DNA from: Thermoplasmata archaeon
GTDB lineage: Archaea; Thermoplasmatota; Thermoplasmata; Thermoplasmatales; B87-G9
Direction of reading: 5' to 3'
DNA length: 10,884 nt
Assembly (NCBI GenBank): GCA_003649695.1
Contig: QMSR01000024.1
Span: 1 to 10,884, forward strand
Below the pieces are notes generated by a model that saw only the letters and a program-made list of their open reading frames with translations, did not search any database and was not told where the DNA came from. Both the position numbers and the translations under genes were made by a program. Of this stretch, positions 1-6,700 are shown piece by piece (the first letter of the stretch is position 1; each line of letters begins with the position of its first letter).

Positions 1-470
1 CAGACGGCGATGGTTAGGGCTCCCTCCTGCTTGGCGATCTGGGAGACCACGGGCGCCCCTCCCGTCCCGGTGCCCCCGCCCAGGCCGCAGGTCACGAAGA
101 CCATGTGGGCCCCCCTGAGGGCCCTCTTGAAGTCCTCCACGGCCTCCTTGGTCGCCTCCTCCCCCAGGTGGGGCTTGGCCCCTGCCCCCAGGCCCCTGGT
201 GGTCCTCCTGCCCAGGAGGATCTTCCTGTGGGCCCTGATGGTGAGGAGGTGCTGGGCATCGGTGTTCGCGGCGATGAGCTCGACGGTGGAAACCCCCTCC
301 ATGAACATGCGGTGAATGGTGTTGCAGCCTGCCCCGCCAATCCCCACGACCTTGATGTTCGGCTTCAGCTCCCTGAGCACCTGGACGAGCTCCTCATCCT
401 CCTCGGTGGCCACCCTCTCCTCTTCCTCCGCCTTCTCAATAAACTCCTTGATCATCCCAACCACCAGCAT
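1..470 (-). CDS. ftsZ: Cell division protein FtsZ, N-terminal half (gene runs off the left edge)
   Basis: FtsZ is the tubulin-like GTPase that polymerises at mid-cell to form the division ring. The visible 156 residues begin with an acidic extension of about 30 residues. Then comes the Rossmann-like GTPase core with KVVGIGGAGCNT (nucleotide-binding loop T1), a segment with NTDAQHL, and the tubulin signature GGGTGTG at residues 131-137, which contacts the GTP phosphates. The C-terminal part lies outside the window. I place the start at ATG 470 because a TATA-like box centred 26 bp upstream predicts a leaderless transcript beginning there. An in-frame ATG at 455, preceded by a GGTGG-like sequence, is an alternative that would remove five residues. 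The gene lies downstream of the zinc-ribbon gene on the same strand, but 139 bp of AT-rich DNA separates them, so it probably has its own promoter. The family assignment is firm; which archaeal FtsZ paralogue this is cannot be told. Confidence 0.96.
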   Translation of the reverse strand, partial: MLVVGMIKEFIEKAEEEERVATEEDEELVQVLRELKPNIKVVGIGGAGCNTIHRMFMEGVSTVELIAANTDAQHLLTIRAHRKILLGRRTTRGLGAGAKPHLGEEATKEAVEDFKRALRGAHMVFVTCGLGGGTGTGGAPVVSQIAKQEGALTIAV

Positions 471-609
471 TTCCCAAAACTACTTCCCTCAATTTAAAAA
501 GAGAAGAAATTGAAATCAGGCAAGATGTTAGAAATTATTGAAAATCAAGTTTTATCTAATATATAGAATATTCTTGAAAAACAACATTTTACACATTTAT
601 TCAACGTAA
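471..609. other. AT-rich intergenic region with possible terminator and 10-bp palindrome
   Basis: This 139-bp stretch is strikingly AT-rich next to its GC-rich neighbours and is the largest non-coding gap in the window. It follows the stop codon of the zinc-ribbon gene and precedes ftsZ, both on the minus strand. It holds a T5 run on the minus strand (577-581) that could act as an archaeal T-tract terminator for the upstream gene. It also holds a perfect 10-bp palindrome AGAATATTCT (565-574), an overlapping TATATA run (about 558-565), and the ftsZ TATA-like box near its end. I see no ORF of substance and no RNA gene. A regulator-binding role for the palindrome is inference only, because short AT-rich palindromes also occur by chance. 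Confidence 0.5.
492..500 (-). promoter_or_regulatory. TATA-like box for ftsZ
   Basis: On the minus strand the sequence reads TTTTTAAAT, centred at 496, which is 26 bp before the A of the ATG at 470. That is the usual TATA-to-start distance in archaea, so the ftsZ mRNA would be leaderless. No strong Shine-Dalgarno sequence lies at a normal distance before ATG 470, which agrees with this. The purine-rich BRE expected just upstream is not obvious. Confidence 0.5.
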
Positions 610-987
610 TTATTTAACGTTTTCGTTTACGGGGAGGTTTTCCGGCAGGAGGTAGAAGAGGTATCTGGCGGGCGTCTTCCTGTCGTGGATGAGGGTCTCG
701 AAGCCGCATCGGGGGCAGCGGAGGTAGAGGGCCTCGATCTCCCCCTCCACGGTCCTGCCCAGGACCTCCATCATCTTAGCCCCGCACACGGGGCATCTGG
801 GCCTCCGGGACCTGCTCCTCCTGAGTCTGATGTCCACCCCGAGCCACTTTGGCCTCTCCCTGAGGAGCAGCCTCTTGAGCCTCATGGGGCTGACCTTTTC
901 CCCCGTCAGCTCCTCTATTCTGGAGATGAGCTCCCCGAGGGAGCAGGGGCCCCTGGCAAGGGCCCTCCTGACGATCTCCAGGTCCAC
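610..987 (-). CDS. Small zinc-ribbon protein of unknown function
   Basis: This encodes a 125-aa protein I cannot assign to a named family. Residues 1-60 are helical and basic, resembling a small helix-turn-helix-type nucleic-acid-binding domain. A very basic patch (RLRRSRSRRPR, about 54-64) leads into a zinc ribbon with CPVCG at 65-69 and CPRCG at 91-95, two CxxC knuckles 22 residues apart. The tail ends in a short region coded by AT-rich DNA. The start is GTG at 987, since a stop codon lies in frame just upstream; only a weak AGGA sequence precedes it, so a leaderless transcript is plausible. It is transcribed divergently from the 62-aa Cys/His gene. A role in nucleic-acid binding, such as transcription or RNA processing, is inferred from the zinc ribbon and basic charge, not from recognised homology. 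Confidence 0.7.
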   Translation of the reverse strand: MDLEIVRRALARGPCSLGELISRIEELTGEKVSPMRLKRLLLRERPKWLGVDIRLRRSRSRRPRCPVCGAKMMEVLGRTVEGEIEALYLRCPRCGFETLIHDRKTPARYLFYLLPENLPVNENVK

Positions 988-1004
988 GTTTTCCTAACGA
1001 ACCC

Positions 1005-1014
1005 TATGTTAAAG
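1005..1014. promoter_or_regulatory. Shared TATA-like element between two divergent genes
   Basis: The 46-bp gap between the GTG start at 987 (minus) and the GTG start at 1034 (plus) holds one TATA-like element, TATGTTAAAG on plus and CTTTAACATA on minus. It sits almost exactly at the midpoint (1010.5), about 24 bp from each start codon. That distance fits leaderless transcripts in both directions, and neither gene has a convincing Shine-Dalgarno sequence. The call rests on position and composition only. Confidence 0.45.
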
Positions 1015-1033
1015 TTTTGTCAGTTATGCACCC

Positions 1034-1222
1034 GTGCCGACCTGCGACGTGGTTGGCTGCGATCGCGAGGCGGTCAGGGCCGTCTCCAGGGAGGAGGCCA
1101 GGAAGGTCTTCAGGCTCAAGGAGGGGAGGGGGAAGGCCCACCTGTGCAGGGAGCACTACAAGGAGTTCAAGAAGAAGACCAAGAAGGAGAGGAAGCTGAG
1201 GTACCTGGCCTGGAGGGGCTGA
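1034..1222 (+). CDS. 62-aa basic Cys/His (putative zinc-binding) protein
   Basis: This is a small protein of unknown function. It has C4-x4-C9 near the N-terminus and C38-x2-H41 later, a likely four-ligand zinc site spaced like a small treble-clef or zinc-finger fold. After the second ligand pair comes a Lys/Arg-rich helix (residues 43-57), which suggests contact with RNA or DNA. The GTG start at 1034 is used because the only upstream in-frame sequence reaches a stop (TAA at 1010) without another start; the ATG at 1026 is in another frame. The gene ends two bases before the TTG start of the TrmJ-like gene and contains that gene's Shine-Dalgarno sequence, so the two are probably co-transcribed and translationally linked. 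A role in tRNA or ribosome biology is guessed from that linkage. Confidence 0.72.
   Translation: MPTCDVVGCDREAVRAVSREEARKVFRLKEGRGKAHLCREHYKEFKKKTKKERKLRYLAWRG
1212..1218 (+). promoter_or_regulatory. Shine-Dalgarno sequence fixing the TTG start of the TrmJ-like gene
   Basis: GGAGGGG lies within the last codons of the 62-aa gene, six bases before TTG 1225. Archaeal TrmJ/SpoU proteins begin a few residues before the VEPRYWWNVGSVAR motif, so this TTG is a better start than the long upstream open frame, which runs antisense to the zinc-ribbon gene. Confidence 0.7.
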
Positions 1223-1224
1223 GC

Positions 1225-1938
1225 TTGGAGGTCCGCGTGGTCCTGGTCGAGCCCAGGTACTGGTGGAACGTCGGTTCCGTGGCCAGGGTCATGAAGAACT
1301 TCGGTTACAGGGACCTCTGGCTCGTGTCGCCCCCGCCAGGCCCCAGGGACGACGCCCTCACGGCAGCCGTGCACGCAGGAGACGTCCTCGAGGCCGCGAG
1401 GGTGGTTGGGGATCTGGATGAGGCCCTCTCCGGGGCCTCCCTGGTCGCTGCCACGACCAGCAGGGTGGCCGGGGAGAGGAAGTTCCACAGGAGGCCGATC
1501 CCGCCCAGGGAGCTCGCCCGTATCTCGGCCTCCGAGGAAGGCATACTGGCCCTCCTCTTCGGCTCCGAGGACTTCGGCCTCAGGAATGAGGTCGTGTCGT
1601 CCTCGGACCTCGTGGTCACGATACCCACCAGCCCGGAGTACCCCTCCATGAACCTATCCCATGCGGTCGCCGTGGTCCTCTACGAGCTGAGGGTAGCTTC
1701 CATGGAGGCCCCTCCCTTCCCGGTCCCCAGAGCGGCCAGCCACGAGGACAGGGAGAGGCTGATGTCCCTGATAAGGTCCATCATGGAGGCCACCGGCCTC
1801 TGGGGTCCCAGGCTGAGGAGGTACGAGGCGGCGGTCAGGAGGGTGCTGGGGCGCGCATCTCCGACGATCTGGGAGTACCACGCCCTCATGGGGGTGGCCA
1901 GGAGGGTCCTTCTCGCCCTAGGCGGGGAACCTGAATAA
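1225..1938 (+). CDS. trmJ: SpoU-family tRNA 2'-O-methyltransferase, TrmJ-like
   Basis: This is a SAM-dependent ribose methyltransferase of the SPOUT superfamily, 237 aa from the TTG start. Known archaeal TrmJ enzymes methylate the 2'-OH of nucleotide 32 in the tRNA anticodon loop. All three SpoU motifs are visible: motif 1 NVGSVARVMKNFGY (from N15, with Arg21 as the likely catalytic arginine), motif 2 LLFGSEDFGL (about 110-119) and motif 3 IPTSPEYPSMNLSHAVAV (about 133-150). Motifs 2 and 3 build the trefoil-knot SAM site. Residues after about 160 form a helical C-terminal extension, as in TrmJ and not TrmH. The gene is the second of a plus-strand run that continues with a DUF355 kinase and hisS, which fits a tRNA theme. 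Methylation position and base preference cannot be read from the sequence; another TrmJ-like target is possible. Confidence 0.88.
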   Translation: MEVRVVLVEPRYWWNVGSVARVMKNFGYRDLWLVSPPPGPRDDALTAAVHAGDVLEAARVVGDLDEALSGASLVAATTSRVAGERKFHRRPIPPRELARISASEEGILALLFGSEDFGLRNEVVSSSDLVVTIPTSPEYPSMNLSHAVAVVLYELRVASMEAPPFPVPRAASHEDRERLMSLIRSIMEATGLWGPRLRRYEAAVRRVLGRASPTIWEYHALMGVARRVLLALGGEPE

Positions 1939-1963
1939 AGGAATTCGGCGATAGAGCGGCAAG

Positions 1964-2464
1964 ATGGAGCTGGGAGAGGGCCTCAGGCTCGAGGTAGTGG
2001 AGATCGAGAAGCCCCCGGAGGTGAACGTGATCGTCGGGATCACGCACTTCATCAAGAGCGTGGAGGACATCTACGAGGCCGTAGTGAACTCGGTCCCCGG
2101 GGCCAAGTTCGGCCTCGCCTTCGTCGAGGCCTCGGGGAAGAGGCTCATCAGGCACGACGGGACCGACGAGGAGATGGAGGAGCTGGCGATCAAGAACGCC
2201 CTGAGGATAGGCGCAGGACACTCCTTCGTCCTCATGCTCAGGAACATCTATCCGATAAACGTCATCAACGCCCTTCGGAGGGTCCCGGAGGTGGTCACCC
2301 TCCTCGCCGCCACCGCAAACCCCCTGAGGGTCATCGTCCTCGATCTAGGGGACTCGAGGGCGATCCTGGGGGTGGCGGACGGGGGGAAGCCCCTGGGCGT
2401 AGAGGGGAAGGAGGACATAGAGGAGAGGAAGGAGTTCCTGAGGAGGATAGGCTACAAAAGGTGA
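1964..2464 (+). CDS. Adenosine-specific kinase family protein (DUF355)
   Basis: This 166-aa protein matches a small, mostly archaeal family described as adenosine-specific kinase (DUF355). Its hallmark runs are VNVIVGITHFIKSVEDIYEA, VPGAKFGLAFVEASGKRL and a C-terminal half with IYPINVINALRRVPEV, ATANPL and VADGGKPLGVEG. Length and motif order are normal and nothing appears truncated. The physiological role of the family is poorly settled; adenosine or nucleotide binding is the usual inference. The gene starts 25 bp after the TrmJ-like stop and ends 4 bp before hisS, so it belongs to the same transcription unit. The Shine-Dalgarno before ATG 1964 is weak. I recognise the family with good confidence, but the kinase activity is family knowledge and is not shown by a classical kinase motif here. 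Confidence 0.85.
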   Translation: MELGEGLRLEVVEIEKPPEVNVIVGITHFIKSVEDIYEAVVNSVPGAKFGLAFVEASGKRLIRHDGTDEEMEELAIKNALRIGAGHSFVLMLRNIYPINVINALRRVPEVVTLLAATANPLRVIVLDLGDSRAILGVADGGKPLGVEGKEDIEERKEFLRRIGYKR

Positions 2465-2468
2465 ACCG

Positions 2469-3755
2469 ATGAGGAGGGGCATAGAGCGCCTTAGGGGCTT
2501 CAGGGAGATCTACCCAGAGGACCAGAGGGTTAGGAGGAGGCTCTTCCAGGCCTTCGTCGAGGTCGCCCAGTCCTTCGGCTTCGAGGAGGTCGAGGCCCCC
2601 AGCGTGGAGCCCTTGGAGCTCTTCCGGCTCAAGAGCGGGGAGGAGATCCTGGCCCAGACCTGGAGCTTCAGGGACAAGGGCGGTAGGGAGGTGACCCTGG
2701 TCCCGGAGCTCACGCCCTCGATCGCGAGGATGGTCGCCAGGAGGAGGGACCTCCCGAGGCCCCTCAAGTGGTTCTCCATAGCGAAGATGTGGAGGTACGA
2801 GGAGCCCCAGGCCGGGAGGCTGAGGGAGTTCTGGCAGTTCAATGCCGACATCTTCGGCAGCCCCTATCCCGAGGCTGACGCGGAGGTTATCGCCCTGAGC
2901 TGCGCCTACCTGGACAGGGTGGGCCTGAGGTCCCAGTACGAGGTAAGGGTCAGCGACCGCTACTCCATGGAGGCGATCCTCGGCCCCAGGGCGGGCGAGA
3001 TCTTCCCCATCATCGATAGGATGCCGAAGGTCGGGGAGGGGGAGACGAGGGCCGCCCTGTCGGCCCTGGGTCTATCGGACTCGGAGGCCGAGAGGGTCCT
3101 GGAGATAGCCTCGGTCAGGGGGCGCTGGGAGGAAGTGAGGTCCACCGTGAAGCGCCTAGGGGCCCCGGACTACAGGCTGAGGGTCCTGGACGAGCTGTTC
3201 CTGGTCCTCGACTCCTACGGCCTCGGGGACAGGGTCATCGTGGATCTCTCCACGGTCAGGGGCCTCGCGTACTACACGGGCATCGTCTACGAGGGGAGGG
3301 ACAGGGCAGGCAGGCACAGGGCCATCTTCGGGGGAGGCAGGTACGACGGCGTCGTCTCCCTCCTCGGGGGGAGGGAGACCCCGGCGACGGGCATGGGAAT
3401 GGGGGACGCGGTCCTGGAGCTCATGCTCAGGGAGGCTGGGCTCTGGGGCCTGGAGGCCCCAAGGGCGGACGCCGTGGTCATGTGGATAGGCGGGGATAGG
3501 GAGCTCTCCCTAGCGGCCAGGGCCGCGGCGGCCCTTAGGGAGGCCGGTCTGAGGGTGGATCTGGAGGTCATGAGGAGGAGGCCCTCCAGGGTCCTCTCCA
3601 GGGCCTCCAGGGAGGGCGTGAGGCTCGCCGTCATCGTGGGGGAGGAGGAGGCCTCCGCGGGCGAGGTCTCCCTGAAGGACCTGGAGAGCGGGAGGCAGGT
3701 CAGGGTGCCCGTGGGTGAGCTACCCTCCGCCGCGAGGGCCCTCCTGGGCGGGTAG
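2469..3755 (+). CDS. hisS: Histidyl-tRNA synthetase
   Basis: This class II aminoacyl-tRNA synthetase joins histidine to tRNA-His in the cytoplasm. The 428-aa protein has the normal HisRS layout. Motif 1 lies around residues 10-45. Motif 2 is WRYEEPQAGRLREFWQFNADIFG from W108, including the ATP-binding arginine R109. The HisRS-specific histidine loop RGLAYYTG is at 264-271, with R264 the residue known to support adenylate formation. Then come FGGGRYDG and motif 3, and from about 335 an alpha/beta anticodon-binding domain. Motif 3 reads TGMGMGDAVLEL, without the arginine of the common GLERL form; I recall similar GDAV forms in some other HisRS proteins, so this is probably a subfamily trait. 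ATG 2469 is preceded by AGGTGA at a suitable distance and lies 4 bp after the DUF355 stop. Confidence 0.96.
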   Translation: MRRGIERLRGFREIYPEDQRVRRRLFQAFVEVAQSFGFEEVEAPSVEPLELFRLKSGEEILAQTWSFRDKGGREVTLVPELTPSIARMVARRRDLPRPLKWFSIAKMWRYEEPQAGRLREFWQFNADIFGSPYPEADAEVIALSCAYLDRVGLRSQYEVRVSDRYSMEAILGPRAGEIFPIIDRMPKVGEGETRAALSALGLSDSEAERVLEIASVRGRWEEVRSTVKRLGAPDYRLRVLDELFLVLDSYGLGDRVIVDLSTVRGLAYYTGIVYEGRDRAGRHRAIFGGGRYDGVVSLLGGRETPATGMGMGDAVLELMLREAGLWGLEAPRADAVVMWIGGDRELSLAARAAAALREAGLRVDLEVMRRRPSRVLSRASREGVRLAVIVGEEEASAGEVSLKDLESGRQVRVPVGELPSAARALLGG

Positions 3756-3764
3756 TATTAAATT
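3756..3764 (+). promoter_or_regulatory. TATA-like box for polB
   Basis: TATTAAATT begins immediately after the hisS stop codon, centred about 29 bp before ATG 3789. The 33-bp gap has no well-spaced Shine-Dalgarno, since GGGA touches the start codon. A separate promoter with a leaderless or nearly leaderless transcript is therefore plausible, alongside read-through from hisS. The core TTAAATT also occurs in the proposed ftsZ and gcvH boxes. Confidence 0.45.
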
Positions 3765-3788
3765 GAAGTCAAAGATGGAATTTAGGGA

Positions 3789-6700
3789 ATGAAAGTAAAG
3801 CTACGCCTGATCGGAGCGTCCTACCTCAGGGAGCAGCCCGACGTCGTGGTGGAGCTCTTCGGCCGGGACCCGGAGGGGGTCTCCTACACGGTCCTCTACA
3901 GGGGCTTCAAGCCCTACTTCTACATCGTCGAGCCCACGGAGGAGCTCTTGGAGGAGCTGAGGCGCGCCTACCCGCAGGACATAGTGGAGTTCGTCCCCCG
4001 GGACCTCTGGCACAACGGCAGGGTGAGGAGGTGCGTGAAGGTCGTCATGCACGCCCCCTGGAGGGTCCCGGAGCTCAGGAGGTTCGCGCAGGAGAGGGGC
4101 TTCGAGGTCCTGGCCGCGGACATACCCTTCCACCTCAGGTTCATCTACGACCTCGACCTGGGGGCCGCGGTCGAGGTCGAGGGTGAGGACGTCACCGAGA
4201 GGGAGGGGAGGAGGTTCACCACGGACAGGGTCATCCTGGCCAGGGAGATAAGGCCGGCCGAGGCCTTCTACCCCCCTCTCAGGATCATGTCCGTGGACAT
4301 AGAGACCTCGGTGGACGGCAGGAGGCTGTACACGATAGGGATCGCCTACTACGACAAGGGGCACATAACGACGGAGAGCATAACGGGCTCCGAGACCCTC
4401 ATGATTCACAAGTTCGTGGAGGCCGTGAGGAGGTTCGACCCCGACATCATCACCGGCTACAACATAGACGGCTTTGACCTCCCCTTCCTCAGGGACCTAG
4501 CCTCCGCCCTGCGGATAGACTTCGGCATAGGGAGGGACGGATCCAGGCCGCAGAGGATCATGGAGATGTACTGGAAGCTCCACGGGAGGGCGGTCATCGA
4601 CGTCTGGTGGGTCGTGAAGGGAGAGATCAGGCCCAAGAGGGAGACCCTGGACTACGTCGCCGAGCTGCTCCTGGGCGAGAGGAAGATAGAGCTCGACAGG
4701 AGCCAGATGGACAGGCTCTGGGAGGAGGACAGGGAGAGGGTCATCAGGTACAACCTGAAGGACGCCGAGCTGGCCCTGAAGATACTCCTGAAGCTGGGAT
4801 TCATAAAGAAGATCATGGACCTGGCGGAGGTGGCTAGGCTCCCGTTCGCCGACGCCGCCCCCAGGAGGGCGAGCACCCTCATAGACTCCATCCTCATCCG
4901 CAGGGCGGACAGGGAGGACATCGGGATCCCCATGATGAGGAGCGAGGAGAGGGGCTCCAGGATCGAGGGGGCCTACGTGCACGAGGCCGTTCCGGGGCTG
5001 CACAGGAAGGTCCTGGTGATGGACTTCAAGAGCATGTATCCCAGCATCATCATCAAGTACAACGTCTGCTTCACGACCCTCTCCGAGGACGGGGAGATCG
5101 TGAGCCCCATCGGGGTGCGCTTCATGTCCCCCAGCCGGAGGAGGGGCCTGGTGCCGAGGATTCTGGAGGAGCTCATGGCCAAGAGGGACGAGATTAAGAG
5201 GAGGATGAGGGAGACCTCCGACGAGGCCGAGAGGGTGTACCTGGACGGCCTCCAGAACGCGATAAAGATCTTGATGAACTCATTCTACGGCGTCTTCGCA
5301 TCCTCCTTCTACAGGTTCACCAACCAGCAGATCGGCGCCAGCATCACCGCGTGGGGGAGGGAGACCATCAAGGAGGTCATCAGGAGGCTGGAGTCGATGG
5401 GTCACAGGGTCGTCTACGGGGACAGTGCCGAGGGCTCCAGGATCGTCATCGTCCAGGACCCCTCGGGCGCGGTCAAGGTCCTCCCGATATGCGAGCTGTT
5501 CGACGAGCTGGCCCAGAGGTACAGGGTCATGCAGTCCGGGGAGAAGGAGATCGTGGTCCCGAAGGAGGAGTGGTATGTCCTCTCCTCCGACGGTAGAGGG
5601 GGTTCCGTCTGGAGCCTCATAAGGTCCGTCCTCAGGCACTCATACGATGGGAAGATGTTCAGGGTCGTACACAGCCTAGGCGGGACCGAGGTCACCGAGG
5701 ACCACGGCCTCATTCTCGAGGACGGCAGGGTCGTGGATCCGAGGTCCGCCGTGGGTGAGCGCCCCCTGGTGGCCAGGAGCGCGCCTCCCCCATCGAGGCC
5801 CTCTCCTCCACCCCCAGGGCTGGAGGGGGAAGGGGTGCAAGCCCTGGTTAGGCTGGCCGCCCTCTACCTGTCCAACGGGACCCTGAGCGTGGCCAGGAGC
5901 AGGGAGGCCCTTTGTGTGAGGCACGGGGACGGGGAGAAGGTGTGCCGCTGGGCGAGGGTCCTGGACCCCAGGGCCAGGCTCAAGCCGGGACCCGGTGGAT
6001 CCCTTAGGATCCTCAGCAAGAGGATAGTGTCCCTGATGGTCGAGAGCTTCGGCAGGGGGAGGGGGAAGGTGGTCCCAGAGTGGATGGCGTCCCTGGAGGA
6101 CGACCTCCTGGACGAGTTCTGGAACACGGTGATGGAACAGGGGGCCCCGGAGATCAGGGTGAGGGACCAGAGGTCCCTCGCTACCCTCTCCTACATCGCC
6201 GCCAGGAGGGGGATCCCCTTCACCATAGCCAGGTACGACCTCTATTACACGCTCAACCCCGGCAAGAGGCCGAGGGGGGGCCTAGACGTCAGGGTCGCCC
6301 ACCCCTCCTGCTGCGTCTACGACCTGGAGACGGAGGCCGGGAACTTCCTGGACGGGGAGGGCCTCATGGCCCTGCACAACACGGATAGCGTCTTCTTTAT
6401 CCCGAAGGACGCGGAGAGGATGACGCTGGAGGAACTGGTCGAGCTTGGCAACGACCTCTCTAGGAGGCTGAGCGAGGAGCTGGGCATTGTGCTGGAGTTC
6501 GAGATGGTCATAGACCCCCTGTTCACCCACGGCGCCAAGAAGAGGTACGTTGGCATGGTGGTCTGGCCCGAGAGGGAAATGCTGGTCCGTGGTTACGAGA
6601 CCAGGAGGACGGACTCCTTCGACCTCCAGACCGAGGCCCTGTCGGAGGTCTTCCGCAGGCTCCTGGAGGGGGACATCGACGGGGCCGTCGCCTACGCCAG

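Noticed and set aside
453..455. ATG at 455 as the ftsZ start.
   Set aside because: Possible because GGTGG precedes it, but the TATA-like box lies 26 bp before ATG 470, which fits a leaderless start better. Kept only as an alternative.
685..1224. Upstream extension of the open frame that ends in the TrmJ-like gene (would give 417 aa).
   Set aside because: It runs antisense through the zinc-ribbon gene and through the 62-aa gene in another frame, has low-complexity Pro/Gly/Glu composition, and the SD-supported TTG at 1225 matches the family start.
1930..1963. AATAAAGG before the DUF355 gene as a separate promoter.
   Set aside because: The spacing to ATG 1964 would fit, but the match to a TATA box is poor and most of it is the end of the trmJ coding sequence; co-transcription explains the arrangement.
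4931..4980. ATGATGA-like C-box sequence within polB, a possible C/D box sRNA.
   Set aside because: It is in coding sequence, no matching C'/D' and D boxes at the right spacing were found, and the codons (Met-Met-Arg) explain it.
5424..6380. Reading the block inside PolB as a frameshift, pseudogene or extra polymerase domain.
   Set aside because: The frame stays open, the insertion falls exactly between YGD and TDS, and its ends carry intein splicing residues (Ser1, His-Asn, Thr+1).
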